This document shows positions 7,991 to 16,293 of a stretch of 64,000 nt of DNA, piece after piece. The position numbers were made by a program, and so were the translations under genes. Position 1 is the stretch's first letter, and every line of letters starts with the position of its first letter. Origin of the DNA: Bradyrhizobiaceae bacterium (GTDB lineage Bacteria > Pseudomonadota > Alphaproteobacteria > Rhizobiales > Xanthobacteraceae); contig JADYXZ010000020.1 of NCBI GenBank assembly GCA_020853885.1, positions 442,707 through 506,706 on the forward strand, written 5' to 3'. Under the pieces are notes generated by a model that made no database searches, was not told the origin of the DNA, and saw only the letters and a list, made by a program, of their open reading frames with translations.

Positions 7991-8650
7991 TCAGCGTTCT
8001 TCATGCAGGCGCCCTTCGGCAAGAACGAGGCGGCGGGCGTCGTGCTGATCCATCAGCGCGGCGTCGTGGGTCGCGAGCACGACCGCGGTGCCGGACCGGT
8101 GCAGCTCGACGAAGAGACGCAGGAGCCGGCGGGCGAGCGGCGGGTCGACGTTGCCGGTCGGCTCGTCGGCGAGCAGGAACTCGGGACGGCTGATGAGCGC
8201 GCGCGCGATCGCCGCGCGCTGCTTCTCGCCGCCGGAAAGAACCGGCGGCAGCACGTGCAGGCGGTCGCCGAGACCGACCCAGTGCAGGAGTTCGATCACC
8301 TCGGCGCGATAGCTTCGCTCGTCGCGGCCCTGCACGCGTAGCGGCAGCGCCACGTTCTCGTAGGTGGTCAGGTGGTCGAGCAGGCGGAAATCCTGAAAGA
8401 CGATGCCGATGCGCCGGCGGAGCGCGGCGATATCGTCGGGGCCGAGCCGCAGGACGTCGTTGCCGAAGAGGGTGATCAGCCCGCGCGTCGGACGCAGCGA
8501 CAGAAAGAGGAGGCGCAGGAGGCTGGTCTTGCCCGCGCCGGACGGACCGGTGAGGAACTGGAAGCTCTGCGGGCCGATCTCGAAGCTCACGTCGCGCAGC
8601 ACTTCCGGCCCGATGCCGTAGCGCAGGCCGACATTCTCGAATCGAACCAT
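7991..8650 (-). CDS. ftsE: Cell-division ATPase FtsE
   Basis: ABC-type ATPase partner of FtsX at the divisome. It has Walker A GPSGAGKT (residues 35-42), the Q-loop in GIVFQDFRLLDHLTTYENVALPLRV, signature LSGGEKQRAAIARAL and Walker B FLLADEPTGNVD. The ATG at 8650 (MVRFENVGLRYG) has a GGAGGA ribosome site six bases upstream and gives 219 aa, the usual FtsE length; longer readings upstream are spurious. It is divergent from the zinc-ribbon gene at 8804. Confidence 0.94.
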   Translation of the reverse strand: MVRFENVGLRYGIGPEVLRDVSFEIGPQSFQFLTGPSGAGKTSLLRLLFLSLRPTRGLITLFGNDVLRLGPDDIAALRRRIGIVFQDFRLLDHLTTYENVALPLRVQGRDERSYRAEVIELLHWVGLGDRLHVLPPVLSGGEKQRAAIARALISRPEFLLADEPTGNVDPPLARRLLRLFVELHRSGTAVVLATHDAALMDQHDARRLVLAEGRLHEER

Positions 8651-8803
8651 GGCTCCTCCGGCGGGTCGGTGCGGGGCCGCTTCGGCCTGCCCGGGCGGCT
8701 TCCCGCGGCGCGAACGGCTCCGGCTGGCCCCCAGCAAATCGGTTTATGGTTTTCCAATCGTTAAGAGGTGCGCGCCACAATCCGGCCCGGATCGAGGGCC
8801 CCC

Positions 8804-9610
8804 ATGCAACTTGCCTGTCCCGCCTGCCATACGGCCTTCCGCATCGACGCCCGGTCGCTCGGTGCCGAGGGCCGGACCGTGCGCTGCGCCCGCTGCCGCA
8901 CGACCTGGTTCGCCCGGCCGGACGACCTGCTGCCGGCGCCGGAAATGGCGGCTGCCGAAACCGAGGCCGCGGCGGAGACGGTTGCGGACTCCGCGCCGTC
9001 CGTCCCGTTGCCGCAGGTCGTATCCTGGGACGACACGGTGATGGTGGAGGTGAAGGACAGCCCGCCGCTTGCGCCGGCCGCGGCCGACCGCCCGGCGGCG
9101 GAAGGCGCGCCATCGGCGACCGTGCACCACTGGACCGTGAGCCAGCGCCGCGCGGCGCACAAGCAGGCAACCGTGCAGGCGCGGCTGCTCGCCGTGGCGG
9201 TGATCCTCGGGGCCATCGTCTTCGCCGGCATCACCTCACGCGCGAACATCGTGCGCATGGTTCCGGATCTTGCCGGCCTTTATGCGGCGATCGGGCTGCC
9301 GGTGAATCTGCGCGGGGTGGAATTCAAGGACGTCAAGACGGCGCACGAGATGCACGACGGCATTCCGGTGCTGATCATTGAAGGCGAGATCGTGAACATC
9401 GCGCGGCAGACGGTGGAAGTTCCGCGGCTGCGCCTTGCGGTGATGGGTGCGAACGGGCAGGAAGTCTATTCGTGGACGACGCTGCTGCCGCATTCGATCC
9501 TGCCGGCCGGCGAGACCCTGCCGTTCCGCAGCCGCCTCGCCTCGCCGCCCGCGGAAGGCAAGGAAGTGGTCGTGCGCTTTCTCAACCGCATGGATCTCAC
9601 CGCGAACTGA
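8804..9610 (+). CDS. MJ0042-type zinc-ribbon membrane protein
   Basis: It begins MQLACPACHTAFRID and carries two CxxC pairs (CPAC at 5-8, CARC at about 29-32), a zinc ribbon of the MJ0042 family. An acidic/proline-rich linker, one TM helix (LLAVAVILGAIVFAGITS) and a C-terminal domain resembling DUF3426 follow (VEFKDVKTAHEMHDGIPVLIIEGEIVNI, FRSRLASPP). The domain is predicted to lie in the periplasm. Function is unknown; a role in envelope or cell-cycle control is suggested only by the neighbours ftsE and the CpdR-like regulator. The start at 8804 places the first cysteine directly after the N-terminus. 268 aa. Confidence 0.82.
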   Translation: MQLACPACHTAFRIDARSLGAEGRTVRCARCRTTWFARPDDLLPAPEMAAAETEAAAETVADSAPSVPLPQVVSWDDTVMVEVKDSPPLAPAAADRPAAEGAPSATVHHWTVSQRRAAHKQATVQARLLAVAVILGAIVFAGITSRANIVRMVPDLAGLYAAIGLPVNLRGVEFKDVKTAHEMHDGIPVLIIEGEIVNIARQTVEVPRLRLAVMGANGQEVYSWTTLLPHSILPAGETLPFRSRLASPPAEGKEVVVRFLNRMDLTAN

Positions 9611-9622
9611 GCCGGGACGAGC

Positions 9623-10006
9623 ATGGCGCGCGTATTGATCGCCGAGGATGAAGAGCCGGTGCGCCAGTTGCTGGCGCGCGCGCTGGCCATGGACGGCCAC
9701 GAGGTGGAGGCGGCGCCGGACGGCGCGGCCGCGCTCGAACGCCTTGCAGAAGCGCCGTTCGATCTCCTGCTCACCGACATCCGCATGCCGATCATGGACG
9801 GGATTGCGCTGGCGCTCACGGCGGCACGCGACTATCCGGCGCTGTCGATCGTGCTGATGACGGGCTACGCCGGCGAGCGCGAGCGGGCAAAGGGGCTCGA
9901 CGCGCTCGTGCATGACGTCGTGCTGAAGCCGTTCACACTCACGGAAATCAAGCAGGCGTTGCGCGCCGCGCTCGCCAACCGCCCGCCGCAGCCGGCGGCT
10001 TTTTGA
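9623..10006 (+). CDS. cpdR: Single-domain response regulator, CpdR-like
   Basis: A stand-alone receiver domain of 127 aa. The acidic pocket is EDEE (residues 8-11), the phospho-acceptor is Asp52 in LLLTDIRMPIMDG, the conserved Thr is in VLMTGYAG and the conserved Lys102 is in VVLKPFTLTEI. CpdR is the cell-cycle adaptor that presents substrates to ClpXP in alphaproteobacteria. The DIRMPIMDGIALAL pattern and the position after the zinc-ribbon gene fit Rhizobiales CpdR homologues. It starts 12 nt after the zinc-ribbon gene. An intrinsic terminator overlaps its last codons. CpdR identity rather than another receiver-only protein is inferred. Confidence 0.8.
   Translation: MARVLIAEDEEPVRQLLARALAMDGHEVEAAPDGAAALERLAEAPFDLLLTDIRMPIMDGIALALTAARDYPALSIVLMTGYAGERERAKGLDALVHDVVLKPFTLTEIKQALRAALANRPPQPAAF
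9983..10004 (+). terminator. Intrinsic terminator overlapping the cpdR stop codon
   Basis: CCGCCG (9983-9988), loop CAGC, CGGCGG (9993-9998), then C and TTTTT (10000-10004). The T-run encodes the final Phe codon and runs into the TGA, so coding and termination signals share the same bases. It separates the core operon from the restriction-modification island. Confidence 0.7.
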
Positions 10007-10107
10007 CCAGTTTCCGAAAAGGATTGGAAATCCCAGGCCGTCGTTGGGCTGGCGCAACGCGCGATCACGACGTATCGTAAAGATGTAGACAGAAGAACCT
10101 AACGCGA

Positions 10108-10923
10108 ATGGCCGAAGATCAAACCGTCGACCTTTCTGAGCCGGAGCAGAAAGGCTATCAGATTGAATTCCACTCGCATGCGAAAGCTATTCTCACAATC
10201 GATTTTCCTGGGGCGCTGCTGGAACTGGAGCAAGTGCTCAACAGCCTCACAATACCGATCGAAGAGATCATTGCTGGTGGCGGCGGAGAAGCCAAGGGAA
10301 CGCAACGGCTTCGGAAGAAGCTGAACGAGATGGGATGGGTAAAAACCAAATTTGAGATTAAGAAAACTATCAACAATCGCGAGCGGGAATCAATTTCGCA
10401 CGAAATCGATCATGTAAAGGAATTTCCGAACGGAACCGTGGCCCTTGAAATTGAGTGGAACAACAAAGATCCATTCTTTGATCGCGATCTTGAAAACTTT
10501 AAACGCCTCCACGCAGACGGAGCCATTTCAGTTGGAATTGTCATTACTCGTGGGCGTTCTCTTCACGAAAACATGCGATTATTGGTTCGGAAATTCGTTG
10601 AGGAAAGGCAGATCCAATCATTCAATGATCTCGCGCCGTGGGGTTACCAGCCGACGGCGAAACAGCGAAAAGCAATCGAAACGCGGACAACGCGAAAGAA
10701 GAATCCAGTCGGCTTTGCTGAGGCATTCGTGGACAAGTTTGTTTCGGACAAGTTCGGTGAAGCGACCACTCACTGGCGGAAGCTGGAGGATCGCGTTCAT
10801 CGCGGTGTAGGAAACCCGTGCCCTCTCGTTTTGATCGGACTGCCCGACAGCATTGTTACCTTCCACGAGGGAAAAGAAGCTCTCGCGGAAGTATTAGCAG
10901 AAGAAGAGAATGAAGAAGGCTAA
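10108..10923 (+). CDS. BglII-type restriction endonuclease
   Basis: A 271-aa protein with the features of the BglII restriction-endonuclease family: SHEIDHVKEFPNGTVALEIEWNNKD supplies a metal-binding arrangement with Asp101, Glu114 and Glu116, followed by FDRDLENFKRLHADGAISVGIVITRG. It would cut unmodified DNA at a short palindrome. Characterised BglII cuts AGATCT, but the site here cannot be predicted; AGATCT does occur in this window (for example near 28412 and 32489). Base composition and codon choice are visibly more AT-rich than in neighbouring genes, a sign of transfer. The MT-A70 gene converges on it, with 3 nt between stops. Confidence 0.85.
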   Translation: MAEDQTVDLSEPEQKGYQIEFHSHAKAILTIDFPGALLELEQVLNSLTIPIEEIIAGGGGEAKGTQRLRKKLNEMGWVKTKFEIKKTINNRERESISHEIDHVKEFPNGTVALEIEWNNKDPFFDRDLENFKRLHADGAISVGIVITRGRSLHENMRLLVRKFVEERQIQSFNDLAPWGYQPTAKQRKAIETRTTRKKNPVGFAEAFVDKFVSDKFGEATTHWRKLEDRVHRGVGNPCPLVLIGLPDSIVTFHEGKEALAEVLAEEENEEG

Positions 10924-10952
10924 ATCTTATTCCGCTGCGAGCGGAATGATTT
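10922..10952. terminator. Shared bidirectional terminator between convergent R and M genes
   Basis: AAATC, TT, ATTCCGCT, loop GCG, AGCGGAAT, GATTT form a long stem with a two-base bulge (10922-10952). It covers the last methyltransferase codons and lies just past the endonuclease stop, so it could end both transcripts. Confidence 0.55.
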
Positions 10953-11670
10953 GTGAATTATATGCGTATGTCTTCCAAGTCGGTCGATAGCTTTCGTCTG
11001 CCTGATTCCCCCAACTGATCCAGCCCTTTCGCTTCCCGCGCGCAAACAATTCGATGAAAGGACCGGGGCTGCAGGCCTCGATGATGGCGTATTGCTCGTC
11101 TGGTTTGCGCGAATGTTCGCGCTTGCGCGTGGCTAGTAAATTCACCTGACTGCGCCCAGGACGGAGTGTGCGTGCGTTCTTGCCGCGCACGCCGAATAGA
11201 ACAAGCTCGGTGACATTGCGAAAATAGAAGCCCACACCGCGGCCATCAGAACCGCCGTCCTTCCGTATCTTGTGCCAAACCAGATTGGCCTTGTAAGTGA
11301 ATCCCCAAGCTTTCATTACGGCCAAGCCTTCTGGCAACAGCGCATTCGGACACCAGAGATACAGGTGCGCCGTTGGTGCAACGATCTGCGCCACTGGCAG
11401 TGCTGCGATCTCGTCGAGCTGCATGGTTGAGTATCGCGCGAGTCGTCTGTGTTCGGGAGCGACCTTTCCCGTCTTGTTCATGAATTGCCACGGTGGGTCG
11501 GCTAGGACGGTCCCGAACTCGCGGTTACTGACAAAGTGCAAAAGATTATTTGCTGCTGACGTGCAACCCTTGCCGTTAACATGATCGACTCCGTCGTTTT
11601 CGGAGACCCCTAGGGAGCGATCTTTTCCCTGCTGTATGCCGCGGAGAGCGTGGCTGAGCCGCTTCGCCAT
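10927..11670 (-). CDS. MT-A70 family adenine-N6 DNA methyltransferase
   Basis: SAM-dependent N6-adenine methyltransferase; the catalytic motif DPPW is at residues 58-61 (TVLADPPWQF). MT-A70 features follow: YSTMQLDEIAALPV, HLYLWCPNALLPEGLAVMKAWGFTYKANLVWHK, GVGFYFRNVTELVLFGVRG, REHSRKPDEQYAIIE and PGPFIELFARGKRKGW. The 247-aa product is the evident protective partner of the convergent BglII-type nuclease, and both share an AT-leaning composition. The first 50 residues are poorly conserved, so a downstream start is possible. Note that M.BglII itself is an N4-cytosine enzyme; an adenine methylase paired with a BglII-like nuclease differs from that prototype. Confidence 0.88.
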   Translation of the reverse strand: MAKRLSHALRGIQQGKDRSLGVSENDGVDHVNGKGCTSAANNLLHFVSNREFGTVLADPPWQFMNKTGKVAPEHRRLARYSTMQLDEIAALPVAQIVAPTAHLYLWCPNALLPEGLAVMKAWGFTYKANLVWHKIRKDGGSDGRGVGFYFRNVTELVLFGVRGKNARTLRPGRSQVNLLATRKREHSRKPDEQYAIIEACSPGPFIELFARGKRKGWISWGNQADESYRPTWKTYAYNSQIIPLAAE

Positions 11671-11756
11671 TTAGGCACCTAAAAACGTTGGGAATTTTCG
11701 GCAGGACGATGATCTGATTCGCCGGTGGTTGTCACATCGGTCGACTGGTGAAATTT

Positions 11757-11771
11757 GTTCTCTTTTTGTTC
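11757..11771 (+). promoter_or_regulatory. Second LexA (SOS) box, target unclear
   Basis: GTTCTCTTTTTGTTC on the plus strand is an exact GTTC-N7-GTTC repeat with a T-rich spacer like the box at 5460-5474. In the orientation seen at that box, the controlled gene would lie to the right, but only a 32-codon GTG reading frame (11788-11886) follows before it runs into the end of the TIGR02302 gene. Leftwards, the methyltransferase starts 86 nt away. It is either a methyltransferase regulator or the remnant promoter of a deleted SOS gene. Confidence 0.6.
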
Positions 11772-11855
11772 TCTTGTCAATTAAATTGTGGAAGCACTTC
11801 AAGCGGAGCTTCTTCTCGCGGGGACGAGCGGAGCGCCGCGTGCTGTCCAGCGAAA

Positions 11856-14414
11856 TCAGAAATCCCGCAGCAGGCGCTCGATGTAGTCGAGCTCGATCTG
11901 CGGGCGCGAGGGCTCGCCGAAGCGGCGGCGTAGCTCCTCGAGCACACGGCGGGCGCGCTGCACGTCGATCTCGTCCGGCACCTTCACGGTGAAATCGTCG
12001 CCATATTCGCGGCTGCGCACGGGACGGCCCAGGGGATCGGTGCGCTCGGCGGCTTCGGCCTGCGGGCCGCCGGGCTCGCCGGGTCCGTCGCCGGGGCCGC
12101 CCTGCATGGCCTCGGCCATGCTCTGGGCGCCACGGCGGAGATTCTGCAACGCGCGGCCCTGACCGTCGACGGCGCCGTCGGCATTGCCCTCGCCAAGCGA
12201 GCCCTCGGCATCGCGCATCGCCTGCTCGGCGCGGCCGAGCGCTTCACCGGCCTGGTCGCCCGCTTCGCCGCTTTCCTCGCCGCTCTGCTGCTGGCGGCGC
12301 AATTGCTCGAGCAGGCGTTCGAGCTGCTGGCGCAGGCCCTCCTGATTGCGCTGCAGGTCGCCGAACGCGCGCTGCTCGCGTTCGCTGCGGCCCTGCTCGG
12401 GCCCGCGGCTGCGGCGCTCGTTGCGGCTTTCGCGGCCTTCGCGGTAGGTGCGGTCGCGCAGCCGCTGCTGTTCCTGGATCATGCGGCTGAGCTCGTCGAG
12501 CGCGCTGTCCATCTCGCCTTGCTGCTGGCGGCCGGCCTGGCGGCTGCGCGAGAGGTTCTCCAGCATGGCCTGCAGCTCGTCGAGCATGCGCCGGGCGGCG
12601 TCGCGCGAGCCGCTGCGCGCAAGATTCTCGATGCGGTCGAGCATGCTCTTCAGGTCCTGCGGGCGCACGACCTGGGTGTTGCGGTCGAGCGGGCGGGCGT
12701 CGGTGGTGCCGTCGCGGCGGAGCTGCTCGGCGAGCGCCTGCATGAACTTGTCGAGCGCCTGCCGCAACTGCTCGGTGAGCTTGCGGATTTCCTCTTCGCT
12801 TGCGCCGCGCTCGAGCGCCTGCCGCAGCGCGTCCTGCGCCGCGCGCAATTCGCGCTCGGCATCGGACATGGTGCCGTCCTCGATCAGCACCGCGATTTCC
12901 CAGAGATAATCCACGACGCCGCGCAGCTCGTCGTCGTTGCGGGCGAGCTCGAGCCGGGTCGTGGCGGTGCGCAGGCCGAGATAGACCGTGGGCTCCGGCG
13001 TGAATTTCTCCGGCGCGATCATGAGCGCCAGCAAGGCGCGACGCACGTCGCGGCGCGCATTGGCGTCGAAGGCAAGCAACCGCCGCTGCTCGATCAAGGC
13101 GCGGGCCAGGGGCTTCGTGAACGAGCGCTGCGGCAGCACGATCTCGCGCGCATCGCTCAATCCCTCGTTGCCGCCTTCGTCGCGGGCGGCGAGCGTCACG
13201 GTCGCCTTCACGCCGGCCCAGGGATGCTCGGTGAGATCCTTGCTGCTCTCGCCGCTGCCGGTGCGCGTGCGCGCCTGCGGCAGGGAGAGCGGAAATTCCG
13301 GCGCGCCGATCAAGGGGCGCGGCTCCGGCGCACCTTCGCGGCGCTTGACCTGCGGATCGGAGAAGCGGGCCTCGGCGGAGACGACGCCGTAGTCGTCCTC
13401 CACCTTGTAGGCGAGGGAGAGCATGGCGCGGCCCATGACCTGCGGGTCGCGGGCGAACGCGATCGAGGGAGCCCGGTCGGGAATCGCGCGGAAGCTCCAG
13501 GTCACGGCGCCCGCGGGAAGGCCGTTCACCGCGAGCGTGCCGTCGCCGCCGATCTTGAAATGGCGTTCGGTGCTGCCGTCGGCGGCGATCCGCGGCGCTT
13601 CGCTTTCCTGCTCGGCGAGGTCGCCTTTGACGGCGAGACTGACCGCATCGAGCCCGTTGGTGCGGACGACGACTTCGCTGCCGGCGGGGACAGAGATCGC
13701 GGCGGTTTCACCCGGGGCCGGCGCGTCATGGCGGATGCCCGGCAGCAGGACGGGCGCACGCCCAGTGTAAGCCGGCGGCGTCACCCAGGCATCCACGCGA
13801 TAGAGCTTCGGCGCGACGACGCCGCGCCAGTCGAACGCGGCGATAATGCGTGAACGCCGCTCGCCTTCGGCCATGAAGAAGGTCGCGATCACGGCGAGCA
13901 GGACAAGCGCGCGCAGCGCGAAGGGATCGAGCACGGCAAGATGCGGCCGCGGCCAGCCGGCGCGCAGCTTGCGCGCGGCTTCGGCCGTGCGGTCGCGGTG
14001 CGCGCGCCAGAGCGCGTCGGCGACCGGGTCGCCCGTGCCCGTTGCGCGGGTGTCGGTGATGGCGGTGGCGGGACGGTGCTCGAGGCCGGAGCCGCGGTCG
14101 AGCCGGCGCAGACCTTCGCCGACATTGGGTATGCGCAGGCGGATTGCGGGAACGAAGCTTGCGATCAGGATGAGCGCGAAGAGAACGAGCCCGGCGATGC
14201 GGCCGAGCGGCGGCAGCATGAGCCAGAGCCCCGCCCAGGACGCGGCGAGGAACAGGCCGGCAGCGACGGCGATCGCCGCGAGCAGCGGCCACAGACGCTC
14301 CCAGAACAGCGCGCGGCGCGCGCGGCTGAGCGCCACGCGCAACAGCCTGAGCGCGCTGCCGCCCTCGTCGCGGAGGCTCTCTGCGTGCTCGTTCGTCTCA
14401 GGCGCCGGGTTCAA
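11856..14414 (-). CDS. TIGR02302 / DUF4175 large membrane protein
   Basis: An 852-aa alphaproteobacterial envelope protein of unknown function. An N-terminal soluble stretch is followed by TM helices (LLAAIAVAAGLFLAASWAGLWLML, IAGLVLFALILIASFVPAI at about 40-95, and another near 180). Then come a large probably periplasmic beta-rich region (SIAFARDPQVMGRAMLSLAYKVEDDYGVVSAEARF) and a long Gln/Arg/Glu-rich coiled-coil region (about 560-760) with Gly/Pro-rich breaks. The C-terminal motif is KVPDEIDVQRARRVLEELRRRFGEPSRPQIELDYIERLLRDF. It lies upstream of lysA in the other direction of the R-M island. Strong antisense frames here come from GC bias. Confidence 0.88.
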   Translation of the reverse strand: MNPAPETNEHAESLRDEGGSALRLLRVALSRARRALFWERLWPLLAAIAVAAGLFLAASWAGLWLMLPPLGRIAGLVLFALILIASFVPAIRLRIPNVGEGLRRLDRGSGLEHRPATAITDTRATGTGDPVADALWRAHRDRTAEAARKLRAGWPRPHLAVLDPFALRALVLLAVIATFFMAEGERRSRIIAAFDWRGVVAPKLYRVDAWVTPPAYTGRAPVLLPGIRHDAPAPGETAAISVPAGSEVVVRTNGLDAVSLAVKGDLAEQESEAPRIAADGSTERHFKIGGDGTLAVNGLPAGAVTWSFRAIPDRAPSIAFARDPQVMGRAMLSLAYKVEDDYGVVSAEARFSDPQVKRREGAPEPRPLIGAPEFPLSLPQARTRTGSGESSKDLTEHPWAGVKATVTLAARDEGGNEGLSDAREIVLPQRSFTKPLARALIEQRRLLAFDANARRDVRRALLALMIAPEKFTPEPTVYLGLRTATTRLELARNDDELRGVVDYLWEIAVLIEDGTMSDAERELRAAQDALRQALERGASEEEIRKLTEQLRQALDKFMQALAEQLRRDGTTDARPLDRNTQVVRPQDLKSMLDRIENLARSGSRDAARRMLDELQAMLENLSRSRQAGRQQQGEMDSALDELSRMIQEQQRLRDRTYREGRESRNERRSRGPEQGRSEREQRAFGDLQRNQEGLRQQLERLLEQLRRQQQSGEESGEAGDQAGEALGRAEQAMRDAEGSLGEGNADGAVDGQGRALQNLRRGAQSMAEAMQGGPGDGPGEPGGPQAEAAERTDPLGRPVRSREYGDDFTVKVPDEIDVQRARRVLEELRRRFGEPSRPQIELDYIERLLRDF

Positions 14415-14516
14415 GGGCAGGCTCCTGCCGGTCCGGGAATCTTGAATAACTTAGCACGGGGACCGTTCAGTCCCACTTGGCCTTGGTAAACATGGCTTGA
14501 GCGTGACCGGTTCCAG

Positions 14517-15785
14517 TCAGCGGTTGAGCCAAGGCGGCAGGCGGTCGAGGGCGACGATCGCCTCGGCCGCAAGCCGCGGTCTTACCACTGCAAAATCCTT
14601 GCCGCGGACCAGAACCTCGGGGACGAGCGCCCGGGTGTTGTAGGTGGAAGCCTGCACGGCGCCGTAGGCGCCGGCGGTCATGACGGCCAGCAGGTCGCCT
14701 GCCTGGCAGACGGGCAGGCGGCGGTCGTGCGCGAAGAAGTCGCCCGATTCGCAGACCGGCCCGACCACGTCGGCGACGATGGTCTCGCGGGACGCCGGCG
14801 CGCGCACGGGGCGGATGTCGTGATACGCCTCATAGAGTGTCGGGCGGATGAGGTCGTTCATCGCCGCGTCGACGACGACGAAGGTCTTCGCTTCGCCGCG
14901 CTTCACATAAAGGACGCGCGTCACGAGAATCCCGGCATTGCCGACGATCATGCGGCCGATCTCGAAGATGTGCCGGAGGCCGAGACCGCGCGTGTGGCGC
15001 AGGATCGTTTCCGCATAGGCGGACGGCGGCGGCGGTTCCGGATCGTCGGGGCGATAGGGGATGCCGAGGCCGCCGCCGAGATCGAGATGCTCGAGCTTGT
15101 GGCCTTCGCGCAGGAGCTCGCGGGCAAGCTCGGCGAGGAGTGCCGCCGCATTGTCGAACGGCGCAAGCTCGGTGATCTGGCTGCCGATATGCATGTCGAC
15201 ACCGGCGACGCGCAGGCCCGGGAGCTTCGCCGCGTGCGCGTAAACCTCGCGCGCGCGGGAAATCGGGATGCCGAACTTGTTCTCCGCCTTGCCGGTGGCG
15301 ATCTTCTTGTGGGTCCTGGCGTCGATGTCGGGATTGACGCGCACGGAGACGGGCGCCGTGCGGCCGATGGAAGTCGCGACTTCCGAGAGCGCCACGAGCT
15401 CCGGCTCGCTTTCGACGTTGAAGCAGAGAATGCCTGACTTCAACGCGGCTGCCATTTCCTCCCGCGTCTTGCCGAGGCCGGAGAAGACGATGCGGTCCGC
15501 GGGCACGCCTGCGTCCAGCGCGCGGACGAGCTCGCCGCCGGAGACGATGTCGGCGCCGGCGCCGAGGCGGGCGAGCGTGGCGATCACCGCCTGGTTGGAG
15601 TTCGCCTTGACCGAGTAGCAGACGAGCGTCGGCACTTCGGCGAAGGCGTCAGCGAATACGCGATAGTGCCGCTCGAGCGTCGCCGTCGAATAGCAATAGA
15701 ACGGCGTGCCCACTTGCTCGGCGAGCACGGGTATGGAGACGTCCTCCGCGAAGAGGACGCCGTCACGCTCGTTGAAATGGTGCAT
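14517..15785 (-). CDS. lysA: Diaminopimelate decarboxylase
   Basis: Converts meso-diaminopimelate to L-lysine in the cytosol using PLP. Family signatures are the PLP lysine Lys60 in VCYSVKANSN, GADIVSGGELVRAL, HIGSQITEL, LDLGGGLGIPYRPD, the active-site Cys in GPVCESGDFFAHDR and MTAGAYGAVQASTYN. The 422-aa length is typical. The lipoprotein gene lptM lies directly upstream (14-nt gap) with argH beyond it, the usual Rhizobiales order, so argH-lptM-lysA are probably one transcript. Confidence 0.95.
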   Translation of the reverse strand: MHHFNERDGVLFAEDVSIPVLAEQVGTPFYCYSTATLERHYRVFADAFAEVPTLVCYSVKANSNQAVIATLARLGAGADIVSGGELVRALDAGVPADRIVFSGLGKTREEMAAALKSGILCFNVESEPELVALSEVATSIGRTAPVSVRVNPDIDARTHKKIATGKAENKFGIPISRAREVYAHAAKLPGLRVAGVDMHIGSQITELAPFDNAAALLAELARELLREGHKLEHLDLGGGLGIPYRPDDPEPPPPSAYAETILRHTRGLGLRHIFEIGRMIVGNAGILVTRVLYVKRGEAKTFVVVDAAMNDLIRPTLYEAYHDIRPVRAPASRETIVADVVGPVCESGDFFAHDRRLPVCQAGDLLAVMTAGAYGAVQASTYNTRALVPEVLVRGKDFAVVRPRLAAEAIVALDRLPPWLNR

Positions 15786-15799
15786 CGTTCAGGTGGCGG

Positions 15800-16141
15800 T
15801 CAGAGCAGTCCGTCGAGGATGAAGGGCCGGTCGCGGGTGTCGGCACCCGGGGATTTCTTCGGCGCCTGTTTCGCCTGCGCATCCGTGCCCTTCATCTTTT
15901 CCCATTCCTCGGGCGGCATCTTGGGCAGAATGCTGTAGGCCGGCACACGCTGCACGCGGCTCTCCTCGGTGAAGACCTTGCCCGTGCTGGCGCCGGCGGT
16001 CTTCTGTCCCGCAACCGGTTCATTGTAGCTCGCCGCCGGGGGACGTTCGAGGTCGCCCTTCACGCCGCACGCGGCGAGCGCGCCCGCGGCGAAGGCGAGC
16101 ACGACAAAATGAGCGGTTCCAACGCGGTACTTTTCGGTCAC
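15800..16141 (-). CDS. lptM: Small lipoprotein LptM (YifL-like)
   Basis: A short outer-membrane lipoprotein; LptM in enterobacteria assists maturation of the LptD/LptE lipopolysaccharide translocon. Reading from GTG at 16141 gives a short basic start (VTEKYRV), a hydrophobic stretch (FVVLAFAAGALAA) and a lipobox ending LAACGVKGDLERPPAA, where Cys-Gly-x-KG-x-L is the family hallmark. The rest is a disordered, Pro/Lys-rich tail of about 85 residues. An ATG at 16189 would add 16 residues that do not improve the signal peptide, so I prefer the GTG. It sits between argH and lysA, as in many Proteobacteria. Confidence 0.82.
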   Translation of the reverse strand: MTEKYRVGTAHFVVLAFAAGALAACGVKGDLERPPAASYNEPVAGQKTAGASTGKVFTEESRVQRVPAYSILPKMPPEEWEKMKGTDAQAKQAPKKSPGADTRDRPFILDGLL

Positions 16142-16182
16142 GGGCGGTCCCCAGCAGGCGGCAGGAATATACTTGTTTCGAC

Positions 16183-16258
16183 GGCGCATGTCCTTTTCCG
16201 AAAACCGGTTCCCACCCTCGGATCAAGTCCGAGGGCAAGCTTTTCGGGGACATGCGCC
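16183..16258. repeat. Palindromic intergenic repeat (GGCGCATGTCC family)
   Basis: The left end GGCGCATGTCC (16183-16193) is mirrored by GGACATGCGCC at the right end (16248-16258). Between them are CTTTTCCGAAAA / CTTTTCGGGG arms and an inner CCCTCGGATC...CCGAGGG hairpin. The arrangement resembles the short mobile intergenic repeats common in Rhizobiales. It lies between lptM and argH, where it could affect mRNA processing. Confidence 0.6.
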
Positions 16259-16293
16259 AACGGATACAGCAAACGAGGCGAGGGTGAGGCGCG

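Noticed and set aside
12303-13853. 516-codon open frame antisense to the TIGR02302 gene
   Set aside because: It lies wholly opposite a clearly recognisable protein; its Ala/Leu/Arg/Gly-rich product has no motif and arises from high GC at third positions.
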